Assembly (NCBI GenBank): GCA_033961575.1
Contig: CM066735.1
Coordinates: 29,841,501 to 29,905,500 of the forward strand
Origin: Aselliscus stoliczkanus
Lineage: Eukaryota > Chordata > Mammalia > Chiroptera > Hipposideridae
Direction of reading: 5' to 3'
Length of the DNA stretch: 64,000 nucleotides
The position numbers and the translations under genes were made by a program. Below, in pieces: positions 11,216 through 23,800 of this stretch; the first letter of the stretch is position 1, and each line of letters opens with the position of its first letter. A model generated the notes under the pieces. That model ran no database searches and was not told the DNA's origin. It worked only from the letters and a program-made list of their open reading frames with translations.

Positions 11216-12224
11216 TAACAATGTCAATATATGAACACTTGGACTTATAAAACAGGGAAATTTTTGTTATAGAAATTTTAGTTTGGATTTCTTACTTATG
11301 CCCAAAGTGTGACCTTCATGGACTTAGTTATTCTGAAACACATAAAGTTGCCTGCAGCAATCCTCTTCCCTAACTGCCTTTGATTAGGCAAGGTAGCAGG
11401 TTAAAGTAGTGAAAACATTACAAAACTATAAATAGTCCTGGAATCAATGAGAATAGCCTTTAGGAAGCACTTTGATACACACAGATACTCAGCCTGTGTG
11501 CGCCAGCACTGCAATTCCTGTCTGCCCAGGAAAAAAGAGCACAGGTCATGAAACTGCAGAAAATCTGCAAATAGATCATCTACTTGGGGACAGTGGAGAG
11601 TTGGCAGCGCTGCATATTTATAGCTGATTCCTTGATATCACCCTCCATTCCTGACAGATTTTTTTTACTGACAAACATGAACTACAGTTTCCTTTGTGTT
11701 TTAAACTATTCCTGCTATTTTACTTTATCTAGTCTTGTTTTGCCACCCCTGTGTCTCTATTTTGTCAATAGTAAGGGATTAAAAAGGAGTTATTATGAAT
11801 ATTACATCAATTAATATAGGAAAAAGCTTAGAAGAGTATATGGCACATCGTATTTGGCTCAATAAATTTTAGTACTGCATTATTAAGTAGGGTATTTAAC
11901 ATCTCATTCTGCAGCATTCTCACTTAGGATAGATCGTCAATTTCAGCCATCCACAAGAATAAGATTTAAGTCCCAATTTTTCTCTTATTACTTCTGCATA
12001 GCTAACGGTGACTACCACCGTTAGTCTCTCTGAATGGTCTCTCTGAACAAAGGGAATTTCCAATGATACATTTTAACCTTTACCATAGAGAGAAAAATGA
12101 ACAAACAAACAAACAAAACACCACAACTGCTGGTAACCCTCAATGATATTTCCCAAATTCAAACAAAATTTTAAAGACCTGTCCTCGTTGAACATTGAAC
12201 ACCTTGTCTAGAAATTTGGACTTC
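11216..12224. other. Mostly single-copy sequence with a short MIR end
   Basis: A MIR-like 3' end is visible at about 11800-11885 (plus strand; TATGGCACATCGTATTTGGC then CTCAATAAA). The rest, including the 76-codon frame at 11584-11814, is not recognised. Confidence 0.4.
12002..12026. other. Short inverted repeat (hairpin)
   Basis: CTAACGGTG and CACCGTTAG form a perfect 9-bp stem around a loop of about five bases. No U-run follows on the plus strand and no gene is next to it. It is probably chance or a transposon remnant. Confidence 0.5.
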
Positions 12225-12415
12225 AGTCTGGTGGCCATGAGTAACCAAGTTTAAATGAAGTGTAACTTGATCAATTTTGTGTTTGAGAAGATCACTCTGA
12301 CAGAAGTGTGGAAGACAGATGAGCCATTGAGAAAGAGGCCCAAGTGCAAGACTATTTCAATAATCCAGACAAGAAATAAGAACAAAACCCAAGACAATGA
12401 ATGACTGTAGGGATT
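12225..12415 (+). repeat. Ancient dispersed repeat, distal part of the unnamed family
   Basis: 'GAGAAGATCACTCTGACAGA' followed by 'CAATAATCCAGACAAGAAAT' is the tail order of the same unnamed old repeat seen at 9.3 and 14.6 kb. Strongly decayed. Confidence 0.4.
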
Positions 12416-14344
12416 GTGCCAAACGATCTTCAATGGCCGATCACACCTCCAAAATATTACATTTAGTAATTACTGCTTTTTAGTTTATTCTAATAAAGAG
12501 TGGCTTATATAGTGTGAAAAGGTGGTGTTTATTGCATGGGTTTAACACTTGATTTCCAGATCTCATATAAAAAAATATGAGTACCTGTCATCCATTAATT
12601 TATCTTCTGCTTCACTCTCATGAATTGCTCTGACTTTCTACAACAATGGTTACCCTAGAATAAAATCTAGCATTGAAACTTGAAAAAGATTATGTCATGG
12701 CTCCTTCCTCTATGAGAAAAATCCCAGGACCTGGCCAGGGGCCCTGCCTGAGAATCAGGCACACCTTCTCCGAGGGGCCAGAGGGTGCGGGACTAGGGCG
12801 GCCAAAGACCTTTGTTAGAAAGTACCATTGTTGCTGTGTCTGTGGCACCCAATTTTTATCTTCGGAGGGCACCAGGGATTTGTCTGACAGCTGTCCTGAT
12901 ATTTCAGAACAGAATCCAATTTCCAATCTTTTTTTCAATCCTCCTTTCCTCAAAGCAAGGACAAAACCAAGAATTATCCATTCAATAATAGGCTGCATTA
13001 GCATTCTTTGTTTTTCAGCTATTCAAATGCTTTTTAATGAATAATTTCATCAGTTGTAACCTTATTCCCACAGAATGAATAATGGAAGCGTGGAAAAGAG
13101 CAGTGTCTTACCCAAAGTCAGACCGTAAATCAGCATCCAAGCAGATTTTATACCCAACATTACAACTACTAGTACAATGAGATGCTCAGTGAGTCCTTGA
13201 CTGTCAGTCCAGGACCCCACAAGATACTGTTTTCATAAACAAAAGATACGCCAAGCCTCTTTAGGAGATAGGCAGCAGAAGAAAAAGGAGAATAAATGTT
13301 AAAATTAAAGAATCTGAGAAATAAGAAATAAGTAAAACTTTTAATCATCAATGCCAGAAAAACATACTTTTATGCTCAAACACTTTCAGCAAATAACATT
13401 CCATAAAACATGAAACTTTGTATACAATATTTCTCTAGTTTCAAGAAATGTTATAGATCAATTATTTATAAAGTAATGTTTTCTATAGCAAGCCTGCCCC
13501 TCTTTACCTTGTTTTACCCAGGACTGTACCTCCAAGATTTTCTTTTTATCTGCTTTGCTCAAAGAAAGTAGCAACTCTTACGACTTATGTCCCAAGATAC
13601 AGACTCTCAAATCAACAAACACAAACTGTGCAATACTGCATGAAATAAAACATTTTTCAGGAAACAAAATATTAATCTTATCTGGCACATCTTAGTATAT
13701 TTGGGGCCATAAATTCTGCTGTACTCATCCATTAGGTTTTCTTCACAAATATCACTTCTTAAATAGACAAATAGTGGTTTAAATAAATAAACCAGGTTTC
13801 CACAACTACAATTTCAAGCATCGTCTGTCTTTTTAGAAAAAAACGCAGGAAGATTGATCTAGTTTTTTCTATTCTTAATTTTTTTTTCTTTTATACTTCC
13901 CTACTGTAACCTTCCTCCAACACAACAAAGAATCAAATAAAACAGGGCATTTACCTGGGAAGGGTTTTGTTCTCAGAGGGACAAAGTGTGTCACAGATCC
14001 AGTATTCCACGGGGGAGGTGGGACAATTAGACACGAGCTTGCATGACACACACATAAGCACACTCATTCACATATTCTTCTCCCATAAACTGAAACAATA
14101 AAGAGGAAGGATGAAACATCTCCCCATCCCTGGGGAATACATGTGTGATATTTTAAAGAAAACCTGAACCTTGTGATTTTTTTGTCCTTTGAACATCTCA
14201 CTAAAATGGGCATTTCCATCATTCTTGTAAACAGGAGATTCACCACCAAACTGCAGAACTGGCAGAAGAAAAGTCACAGAACAAAATTTCGTCTAGAAAA
14301 CCCTTCAGAACTCTAGATAGTGAAGCACAGATTGTTAAAAACCA
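12416..14344. other. Single-copy non-coding sequence
   Basis: No named element. The GC-richer part at 12715-12900 gives open frames on both strands (123 and 104 codons) with no domain likeness. The remainder is AT-rich. Confidence 0.4.
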
Positions 14345-14535
14345 AGCTAAAAACCATAGCCATCATTTCCTGGGCATTGGTTATGTGCCAGGCACTGTAC
14401 TAGGGGCTTGAATATACTCTGTCCTTACAATCTATTGAGATAGGTGTCATCAACATGGTTTACAGGTAACAAAAGTCCCATTAAGGGGGTTAAGGAATTT
14501 GCTCAATATAAGCAATAAATACCCAGGCCTGGATT
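14345..14535 (-). repeat. MIR relic, antisense
   Basis: GTTATGTGCCAGGCACTGTA, then a 'ATTGAGATAGGTGTCATCA' block and a decayed 'GGTTAAGGAATTTGCTCAA' block follow the antisense MIR order. Confidence 0.7.
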
Positions 14536-14549
14536 CAAAGTTATATCCA

Positions 14550-15060
14550 CTTTAGCCATTTGTTCACAAACTTTTGATGAGAGCCTGCTAGGACCCAGGC
14601 ACTATTCTGGCTCCTGGGAATATAGCAGAGAGCTTACACTCTAATGGAGGGGAGGGAGAGGAGATAGACAAATATGTGTATATATAGCTAGATATAGATA
14701 AAGATGTATAGTCAGGGAGTGAGGATTATCATAAAGAAAAATAAAGCAGACTGAGAAGATCAACAGTGACAGAGGAGGGTTGCAATTCTGGATGAGGTGC
14801 CCAGAGAAGGCTTCTGTGGGAAGGTGATCCATGAGCAGTGCCTGAATGAGGCAAGTGAAAAAGTCATGCAGACATCTGGGGAAAGACCCTCCCCAGCAGA
14901 GGGAACAGTGACAGCTGAAGTCGTGAGGTGGTAGAGGGTGCAGTGTGTTAGGACAGCAGCAGCATAGAGACCATGGAGCTGAAACAGTGAGCCAGCGGCA
15001 GCAGGATGTGAGATGGGGCTGAAGGTGGAGCCAAGAGCTTTGGATCCTACTGCAAAGAGG
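14550..15060 (+). repeat. Ancient dispersed mammalian repeat, family not named
   Basis: Long copy of the old repeat also seen at 9.3, 17.2 and 53.1 kb. It begins with a 'CCCAGGCACTATTCTGGCTC' and 'GAGAGCTTACACTCTAATGG' block, and continues with 'GAGGTGCCCAGAGAAGGCTT' and 'CAGCAGAGGGAACAGTGACA'. The minus-strand frame of 155 codons at 14641-15108 lies inside this repeat and is not a gene. Confidence 0.5.
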
Positions 15061-16277
15061 GGAGAAGCAGAGAGAATATTGAGCAGGGGATGAGATGATC
15101 TGTTGCACTCCAAAGCCACTATTCTCTCTGTTCCACTGCCACCCTCAGAGGAGACGATTGCCTCTCTGCCCAGTACCTGTTTCTGTTACATCTGTCCTAG
15201 GATCCAAGCTGCCCTAGTCCGTTTCTTTGAGCACAGTCTTATCACTACCTGGCCACTGATGGCTGCTTACTGTCATCCTTCCTTCTACCCTGTGAAACTT
15301 ATGAGCCTTGTACCTCCTCTACTAATTGCAGCTTTCCCAGGCCTCCCGGGAAAACACCAACCCATGTTGACTAAAGAGAACTAGAATAGACTTCCCAAGA
15401 TACCGTCCCACTCCTCCCACTTATGAAACATCCCCACCAATTTTGTGTCTTCATTGTTTTCATCATGGAGCAAAATTCATTGAGGTTCACAGTCCCAGCC
15501 ACATACTCCAGGACAAAGGACAATAGGAGCCTCTGTTATGTGCTAGATACTCCTAGAAGCTGGGGAAACAGCAGCTGACAATGGAGCTTACATTCCATGT
15601 GTATTTATATAGTGATTCTCTAGTAGGAAAGGGTGGGAGGGCCTTTGGAGTTTGAAGAAGTAATTGAAATAAAATATTTGCTTTGTTTTTAGTGATAGCA
15701 TTTTATTTTAAAATATTAAATAACTTTAAAAGAGGGAATGTTTGGTGTTTGTCAGGAGAAAACAGGCTTTAAAAGGTTGAAAACAGTGGAATAGAGGGCA
15801 TTAATAATACCCTTATTTTTCTTATGTAAACTGAAGTGGTAACTTTAAAGATGGAATTTCAAATTAAAACAGGGAAGAGGATGAAACAGATAGGGGATGT
15901 GTTATGAAACAGGTAGGGGATATGATTTGAGAGAAAGTGTAGTCTCCTCAAATCACCCGCTGACTGCTCCTTGGACTCAAGGGCTGGCCCCGTTCAGAGG
16001 ATTTGGGGTTCTCTCTGTCCATTTGCACATCCCTAACTCACTGGTTACACCTTCTGTTCTTGCTGGTACTGCTTTAATGCTCTTTTCCTGGCTAGGGTCC
16101 ATGGTTAGATGTTCCCTAAAGCTATATTCACCTTTGTTCCTATTAAAAACTAATTCTAAGGGTAGGCAATCTAGACACCTGGCCCTGTATATTTATTCTT
16201 CAGAGCACAGTGCAGCTTAAACAGCAGAAGCCTCAAAACTATCGATTGAGTCACTTTTTATCTCCTATTTCTCAACT
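15061..16277. other. Single-copy non-coding sequence
   Basis: No named element apart from a short old-repeat piece near 15525-15605 ('GTTATGTGCTAGATACTCCT', 'ATGGAGCTTACATTCCATG'). Open frames at 15103-15384 and 15897-16220 match no family I know. Confidence 0.4.
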
Positions 16278-16278
16278 G

Positions 16279-16279
<1 letters not shown>

Positions 16280-16320
<41 letters not shown>
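16280..16320. repeat. (GT)n microsatellite
   Basis: A pure GT run of about 40 bases, followed within 100 bases by imperfect TA/CA alternation up to about 16410. Confidence 0.97.
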
Positions 16321-16419
16321 TATAGCATATAAGATTCACATACATTAATTATATATGTATATATAAATTTGTACATATATACACACATTATATATGTGTA
16401 TCAATATATCTTATATTCA

Positions 16420-17144
16420 GTGAACGCTGATTTTTTTCACCAGCGTAAGTTTTTACCCTTTTTCCATCAGAGCTAAAATTCCCTTTTATCTTCTGACAGC
16501 ACTCATGGCCATTATTCCTACATATTTTGTGCCTTGAATTTTTTCATCACTTAGCAAGATTAATTCAGAATTACAGCCACAGCCACAGCCTTCCAGGACA
16601 AAGGATAACGCTCAAGCCACTGTTTCTCTAGGGTGGCAGGGTATCTTGTGAAGATTGACCCCCAATATTTCTTTCTTGCTTCCTTTTAGAAATGAATCTT
16701 TGTCAAGGAAGACTTCCCAATCTCTAAAATCCCTGGGAGGAGTGGAAGTTGCGGGGGGATACCCTTGCCTTCAGAGGAGGGCTTGTGGCCACCATCTTCT
16801 CAATGGCTCCCCACCGGAGCTCTGGGTCCAGGAACACAAGTGTGTCCCAGGCTACCCTCTAGAGAGCTAAGCCCAAGAGGAGGGCAGCCCAAATGGTCCA
16901 AGGGCAGACTGATGCCTGAGATAAGTCTAGCCTGGGACATTTTTACCCTTTAGCTGCTGCATGTGGAAACAATTATACATTCCACTCTCTCCCAGAACAA
17001 ATGAAGGAATTTCATAAGCAAATGGTCAGCTGGGAAGCTTTCTGCTGAGTTCCCCACTCTTTATGCATTTCTTCTCCCTTCTTTTATTTCTGGCAGTAAA
17101 CTCCTATTCCTGATCATTCTCTATGACTCACACCTTCTACAAAT
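16420..17144. other. Single-copy non-coding sequence
   Basis: Somewhat GC-richer near 16730-16900, which gives two overlapping open frames of 62-71 codons. There is no domain, splice or promoter evidence. Confidence 0.4.
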
Positions 17145-17420
17145 ACGTATTTATTGAGAAACCAACTGTGTGCTCTGTGCTTGCTGTTGTGTGACTGATG
17201 GTAAAAGACGTTTACCAAAGATATGGTCCCACACATAGAAGTGCTTACATTCTAGGTGGAAAGCAAAAATAGATAAGAAACATATATAGGATCTGTGCAA
17301 TAGTAAGTGAAACAAAGGAGTCCAAAGTGAAGACTGGAAGGCTTTGTGGAGGATAGAGACCTACGCTGAACTTGGAAGGGTTGTAGGCATTTGGGTACAG
17401 GAGGGGATCAGAGGCCAATC
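17145..17420 (+). repeat. Ancient dispersed mammalian repeat, family not named
   Basis: 'ATTTATTGAGAAACCAACTG', 'AAGTGCTTACATTCTAGGTG' and 'GGCTTTGTGGAGGATAGAGA' follow the order of the same old repeat seen at 14.6 kb. Confidence 0.45.
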
Positions 17421-20224
17421 ATAGTAAGACAAAAGTCAGGTGTGAGCAAGATGACTGGGAAGGTTAGTGGACAGACTTGTCTGACTCCATCAGGGGTTAC
17501 AGCATCAACATTCGTGGGTGTACACGTGCATCTTGCAATGACTGGATATTTTCGCTTATCTCTTTCAGGAGTAGATAAATGGAAGACCACAGTGCAGAAT
17601 AATTCATATCTTCTCAAGGAGGAACTGGAATAATTTAATATGGGGAGATATCCCAAACCAAGACAATCTCTCCCCCCAGATAAAAAACAAACAAACAGAA
17701 ATTCCTCAAAGTGGGAGACTTATGGACCCCACAGTATGTTTTAACTGGGTTATACTCCCATGTGGGCCTGGATTTGAGGATGTCACTCTGCACACAAAAC
17801 AACAAGAGGAAATTCTGAAGATTCTAATATTTCTTCCTCTTTCCTCTCTTTCCCCACCTTTACAGGAGAGAAATGTGTTTGCTCTCTGAGCCTGTTCTTG
17901 CTTTCTGCTCTTGTAAACTATATATTTCTGTAGCGTTTCAATGAATTCACATAACTCAAATCATAAGACTAAAATGAGCACCATTGCCAAGAACCTGAAT
18001 GTGTCATGGAGATTCTCTGCCAGGTTATGTAGGCTGAACTGAAATCAAGAAATGGGGCTCTTTTGTGATCTTGTTTAACACCTACATCTTCTCCCCCTCA
18101 TCATAATGGATTATTGTGCTTCCCTGGCTCTATGACTGACTCATCAGTCCTTGCATGTGGATAGATGGAGTTTGTTCATTTATAAGGGATCTTTTTGGGG
18201 GATATGGGTCTGGGAACCCCAGACAACAGGGAACCTCTAAACTTGTGTGGTTTCCTGAAGGAGAGAGCAGGTGCCCCTTAAATATTTTATTCTAAAATTT
18301 GGCTGACAGTAGCACCCAATTGATTTTAGCTACTTTGTTTTACTCGTATCAGCTGTGGCTTATGCCTCCCCCACTGTAATCAGTTCTAGGCTGAGAGGGG
18401 AGGAATGCTTGACAGGTAATTAGGAAAACTGACAGGAAATAGCATTTGGCCTCTTTGAAGGTGAACTACAGTTTGTAAAAAATAATCTAAACCTAATTTA
18501 CCAAAACCCCAGATGGCCAAAGCTATGAACAGGACTGCCTCTGCATTAGGCTTATATTAGCTAATCTTTCTTTACCATGTACTGTTCTTTAAAGTTTTGC
18601 TTTAATGTGGAAGGACTAAGGTTTTGTACAGCCTGAATTTGGAATTCAACAGTTTCTGAGTCACTATTGAATATAAGATGTAGAGACTGGGAAGGCCAGC
18701 TGTCTGGGCTGGAATTGAAACTGGATTTACCAAAGTCAAACAAAATGAAGGACAAAAGCAACATGTACTAAGATTTCAACGGTAAGACTTGAAATCTGTT
18801 TTGGAAACTTACCCTCATCTCAAGTAAGGGGAAAAGAAACAAACTACTGATTCCCTCTGCAATCCCCCATGGGGACTTATTTTAAGGTTTTTCTACTCTT
18901 GGGTGGAAGAAAAGTCCCTCACCCTCCTATGTGTCGACAGCGTTACTTCTCAAAAGTGTGGTCTGTATGGGAGTACAGGGACCACATTTCAGGTCTCCTG
19001 GAAAGCTATCAGTTTCAAATACCGTTGGGTCCAGGCTAGGAATGGGAAGGAGTTGTCTGGCCAGTAAGCATGCTCATGGATAACCAGTCTTCCCACTCTC
19101 CCCAGGCACCACCTAAATCTCCCTTTTGTTATGAACTGCTTTCCATCCACAGTGAGGGCTTTTCATACCATGCACTGTCCAGCAGAAAAATCATCGTTTG
19201 GGGTTCTTGGGAGCTAAGGACAGATCACTGTACTGCCCTCTTTTGCTTGGCTCTGCAAAGACAAAAGGGAAGAATTACCATCATCATCCCCAAGATCTTT
19301 GGGTGCTCTTTCCTAGCAAATAAGGAGGAAAAATAAAAATAAGCTCTCACATTTTTTTCTCTGTCTATCCCAGGAATTTTATGCTAAACCCAATAAGTCA
19401 ACATTGCGTCCCTAACCTAGGAGAGATGACTTGTAACCAAGAGGACAGGTGAACACTACAAAGGGCAAGCGTTACAAAAACTCTATTTTTCTTCCTTGTG
19501 ACAGCTTTGCGAGAGAGCCAGGTGTCAGCATGGTTTTGAAGGCGTCCTAAGTTTTCATTTACTCTTTGGGAGCAGTCAGGAGAGTAACGGTTCTCTATTT
19601 CAATGTTCTGGTGATGGGAGCCATACATTTGTCACCTTTCCTCTTGTTCCCTTCATAAGATTAAGAAGGGGTGCTATGTCCAAGCTCATCACACAGCCAG
19701 GCTCAGATGTCTCAAAGGATTCCCCTCCAAATCCCTAGCATCATCACAGAAAAGCAAACAGGTCTGTAGGGAAAAAGAAAAAAGCAAACCCAAAGTACTT
19801 CCTGTCTATCTTCTCTACCTCCTGGGAGGTTCCCCACCATGTTCTCTGCACCTCGGATAGCCATGCTCTGGCTCCTTATAAGTATGTGGTATATAGGATT
19901 TCTTCATCACAAAATGTGATAGCAAATCACCTGTGATTGCACCATTAAAGCTTCCTTTCTTTGAGTAGAATATCTCCTCCTTTTAGGGTTCTCCATTAAA
20001 ACTCAGAGCCCCCAGGAAAGGTGATGTCTTAAATTATTGTCAGCTATTAACTGAAATATCAATTAACACCTCAGCAAGGAAAGACAGCTGAAAGTAAGAG
20101 ACCAGGACAAAGTAGGAGGTGTTACAAGGTGAAGAAAGTGACCTGAGGAGAGTGAAGGGGCCTAGAAATAGACAATGGCCCTAAAAGAGGCCAAGAGAGA
20201 AGTATTCTAACCATTCAATGAGGA
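17421..20224. other. Single-copy non-coding sequence
   Basis: A long stretch with no repeat or gene that I can name. Open frames of 60-90 codons are scattered on both strands and have no recognisable content. Confidence 0.4.
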
Positions 20225-20345
20225 GTAGTAAACTCAGAACTAGACAATTGTAAAATGGGGCTAATATTAACAGCGCTTCTCTTACAAAGTCGTTGTGACA
20301 AAGGACCAGGGTAATGCACATTTTAAGCACTTGGAACAGCAAAAT
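20225..20345 (+). repeat. MIR relic
   Basis: 'TTGTAAAATGGGGCTAATAT' followed by 'CAAAGTCGTTGTGACAAAGG' and 'TTTAAGCACTTGGAACAG' is the second half of sense MIR. Confidence 0.7.
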
Positions 20346-21284
20346 GCTATATCTGTATTGGTTTACCATGTTTCATTCTAAGACTGGCCCTTACTCTGCC
20401 ACTTAGAATTATTTTATCTGCCTTTGGCTGCCACTGTTTAACTCTTTGGAGAAAAGGTGCTGTGTAAATCTAAATACTTATGGTTTATATAGTCGAATAC
20501 ATAATCATAAAGAAACTGAAACTGTCATTCTCCAGAGAACTTAAGATCTTGCTATCAGGCATTGTTGTCAGTTTGGCTCAAATAAAATCTTATGATAAAA
20601 ATCTCTATAGGTTTGGACAATTCTGACATCAACAAAGGTTAACATCCAGTATGGGAAAAAACCAACATCATGTGGCCCTTGACATGCTGTATGAAGGTGA
20701 ATACAGCATCACTTCTATGATATCCCCAGAAAACATCATAACCTAACTGACCACATAAACCCAAACTGAATATTCTTCAAAAATTTTTAAGGTCGTGAAA
20801 GATGAAGAATGACAGAAGAACTGTTCCAAATTAAAGGAGAATAGAGATATGAAAGCTGAATGCAACACACCATCCTAGATTTTTTTTTCATTTTTCCCTA
20901 AAGAACATTAATCAGACAACTGACAAAATTTGAGTAAGATCTATATAATAGGTATGTGTAATATCATTAATTTTCCTTTTTGATAATTATACTGGTTATG
21001 TAAAAGAAAGTCTTTTTTGTTGTTGTTTAAAGGAAATATAATGTTAAAGTACTTCATGGTAAAGGGCACAATGCCCAACTTACTCTCAGATGGTTCAGGA
21101 AAAGAATCTGTGTGTGTGTGAGTGTGTGAAAAAGAATGTGTGTATGAGAAAGAGAAATATGGAAATTATCAAGCAAGAAAACAGAGGGAAATATAAACAA
21201 TTCAATTTGGTAGATTTTGTTAAAGGGTATCCAGGAGTTCTTGTTCTATTCTTTCAACTTTTGTGTAAGAGTAAAGTTATGGAG
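20346..21284. other. Single-copy AT-rich sequence
   Basis: No named element or gene was recognised. A short GT-rich bit is present near 21110-21140. Confidence 0.4.
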
Positions 21285-21392
21285 AAAGGGAGAGAGGGAG
21301 AGAGAGAGCAGAGAGAGAGAGAGGAAGAGAGGGAGAGAGGGAGACAGGGAAATGGAGAGGAGAAGGGGGAGGGAGAGGGAGATAGAGAGAAT
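21285..21392. repeat. GA-rich purine tract
   Basis: About 105 bases almost wholly purine on the plus strand, built from GAGA and GGGA units. The three open frames across it (Arg/Glu-rich on the plus strand, Ser/Leu-rich on the minus strand) are artefacts of the repeat. Confidence 0.93.
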
Positions 21393-22715
21393 GCTAACCA
21401 ATGATTGTGGATGATGCTGACAAGAGCTGTTCATTTACATGGAGAGAATGGCTAGTTCCCCACTGTTTCACCAGCGTCTCATTAAATGCATGCTACTCAG
21501 ACTGTTTCTGGGCACCCAATGACTTCTCTTCTCATTATAGGACTCCTATAGGGAATTTCTATTCCTTTCATTAAAATGTGTTCTGTTTTTATTTTTAATG
21601 GTCTGGTTTCAATGTTTCAACATTGGAATCTGCCATCAATTCTGGAAGTATATATTATCACTTTAAAATAGAAAGAAACCAAGTAAAGCAAAAAAGCCAT
21701 GCCATGTCCTTGTTAGAGAGCTTGGCATGAAATCAGAGAATTTTCTGCCACCTATGTAAGGAAGTGAGTGAGTGATGAGCACAATACTTATGCCTGCCTT
21801 GAAATTAGATTTTCTTCCTCCAAAATAAAACTGCTAATCTATAACATTGGCTTTCTGGTGGAATAGTAGCAATTTGCTTATTTCCCCACTGCCTCATCCA
21901 GTCCCCTGAGCAGTTGTTTTGCAAAGACTATGATTACAAATAGGGTACCAACATGCATCTTTCTGGATGTCTTAGAGAAAACCAATAACTGAAATGGTTT
22001 TTAGTGCGGGAAAAGCACAACTAAACCTATTAAACTTCAAGGGAAGTTAGAATATAATTCTAGCTTTAATAACATTCTGGTATTAATTGCAACATTTGGT
22101 TTGCTTTGGTGGTGACTGATTTTTTGTTTGGGAAATTTGTGAATGGGGAAATGTCCATGATTTTCAGCATACAATCTATTTTAGCCCAACAAATGTTACA
22201 ACAGGACTCTAAGAAATGTAAAGAAATAGTATGTCACAACATGGGATTGAAGAAAGGATGCCATGATACCGAGTATCAGCATGATTTAGACTACCAGGCA
22301 AGTATCATTAGCTTAAGTGTCATTTTTTTATGACACCAGAATTTCAATGTGTCACTATTTCAATAAGGATGTATTAGGTACCTTCTGTGTACCAGGCACC
22401 ATAAGGAAACAAAGTCAAATAAGACGTGATTCGTACCTCATGTTGCTTTTTATATTCCATGATTTCCTTTTGCCAACAAAATCGATGGCTAATGTAAACA
22501 CAATATTATACATTGGAAGATGTAATTTTCTATAATAATAGTACTTATGCCAAGAACTACAGTTAAGTAAAAATTTTTCAGGATACCCACTGGGCAGGTG
22601 GCTGGGTTGAGGTTGCATTCAGAGCCCAAGAAGCTGAAATCTCCGAATCAACAATGCTTATTCCATATGTAGTTCATCCATATGATTTATTTTGAAAAAA
22701 AAATTTCATATCTTA

Positions 22716-22718
<3 letters not shown>
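21393..22718. other. Single-copy non-coding sequence
   Basis: Only a trace of an old dispersed repeat near 22365-22425 ('GGTACCTTCTGTGTACCAGG'). Nothing else was recognised. Confidence 0.4.

Positions 22719-22763
<45 letters not shown>
22719..22763. repeat. (TA)n microsatellite
   Basis: A pure TA dinucleotide run of about 45 bases, following an AT-rich flank. Confidence 0.97.
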
Positions 22764-22765
<2 letters not shown>

Positions 22766-23124
22766 TTTTGTCAAGCTGCAGTTGAGTATCAGAAACACAT
22801 TTTTGACTAATGCATCTGGTTTGGTATCACAAACTGAACAACAGAAAAGAATAAATTTAACATGTTCTACTTACTAACATAACCATCACATATCCCCTTT
22901 GAGTTTAATGAAAATTATATGCTGCAAGACTCCAACCATAATTTCAAAAGGAAAACCCTAAGCATGTTTGTGACAACAGCTCAACATTATTAAGCTCATA
23001 GGTTCCCAAGGTGAACACTTTAACTACAGCACTGATTTTGATGGATGGATACATTCTAGTATAATTTTTAAAAATAACCTCAAAGCTTTATAATGTATCT
23101 TTGTTTATGAGTTTGAAGGCCGAT

Positions 23125-23416
23125 AGCAATACAATTACATATATTTAATTATTGTTCATAGACTAATTTTAGTAATAAAACAATAAAAATTTTTACTTCA
23201 TTAAAATATCCTAGAAAAAATGGCAATACAATTACATATTTTTAATTATTGTCATAGACTAATTTTAGTAATAAAACAATTAATAAAAATTTTTACTTCA
23301 TTAAAATATCCTAGAAAAAATAGCAATACAATTACATATTTTTAATTATTGTTCACAGACTAATTTTAGTAATAAAACAATAAAAATTTTTACTTCATTA
23401 AAATATCCTAGAAAAT
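23125..23416. repeat. Tandem repeat, three copies of a ~98-bp unit
   Basis: Three head-to-tail copies start at about 23125, 23221 and 23322, each opening with GCAATACAATTACATAT and closing with TTAAAATATCCTAGAAAA. Copies differ by only a few changes, for example GTTCATAG, GTCATAG and GTTCACAG at the same point, and an extra TTAA in copy two. Unit lengths are about 96, 101 and 95 bases. The unit is over 75% A/T and matches no transposon that I know. Confidence 0.95.
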
Positions 23417-23555
23417 ATTTTATAATGTGTTGAAATGTTCATGATAGAGTGTCATATGGTAGAGAGTCTCCAAGATGAAAAATTTCTGTATACCATCATC
23501 CCTATACACCAAGATTTTCTAATTATGAACACTGTGCCACATTTGTATTATCAGT

Positions 23556-23615
23556 ATAGATAGGTAGGTGATGATGATGATGATGAAGATGATAGATATA
23601 TAGATAGATAGATAG
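23556..23615. repeat. (GAT)n/(GATA)n microsatellite
   Basis: A GAT trinucleotide run passes into GATA tetranucleotides. Confidence 0.92.
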
Positions 23616-23689
23616 TGTATCTCCTCTTCATAGCACCTATCACTGATAATTTTATAATTCTTTGTATAATTACTTGATTGATCTTTGTC

Positions 23690-23800
23690 TTTCCAATTAG
23701 AATGTAATTTCCATGACTTTATTTGTCCTTTTTTCCTGATAGTTTAAACTGTCTTACACATAATAAATACTCAATATTTTGTTTTATGAATGAAGAAATG
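23690..23800 (+). repeat. L2 LINE 3' end relic
   Basis: 'AGAATGTAATTTCCATGACT', a T-rich middle and 'AATAAATACTCAATATTTTG' then 'ATGAATGAAG' are the L2 3' end order. Confidence 0.6.

Noticed and set aside
12673..13044. 123-codon frame with a CCCVCG cysteine cluster
   Set aside because: The cysteine spacing fits no zinc-binding module I know, an opposite frame of 104 codons overlaps, and there is no support for exon borders.
14641..15119. 155- and 119-codon minus-strand frames
   Set aside because: They lie within an old dispersed repeat whose related phrases recur elsewhere in the window.
23125..23416. CRISPR-like array
   Set aside because: Copies are contiguous with no unique spacers, the unit is about 98 bp, and the genome is mammalian.
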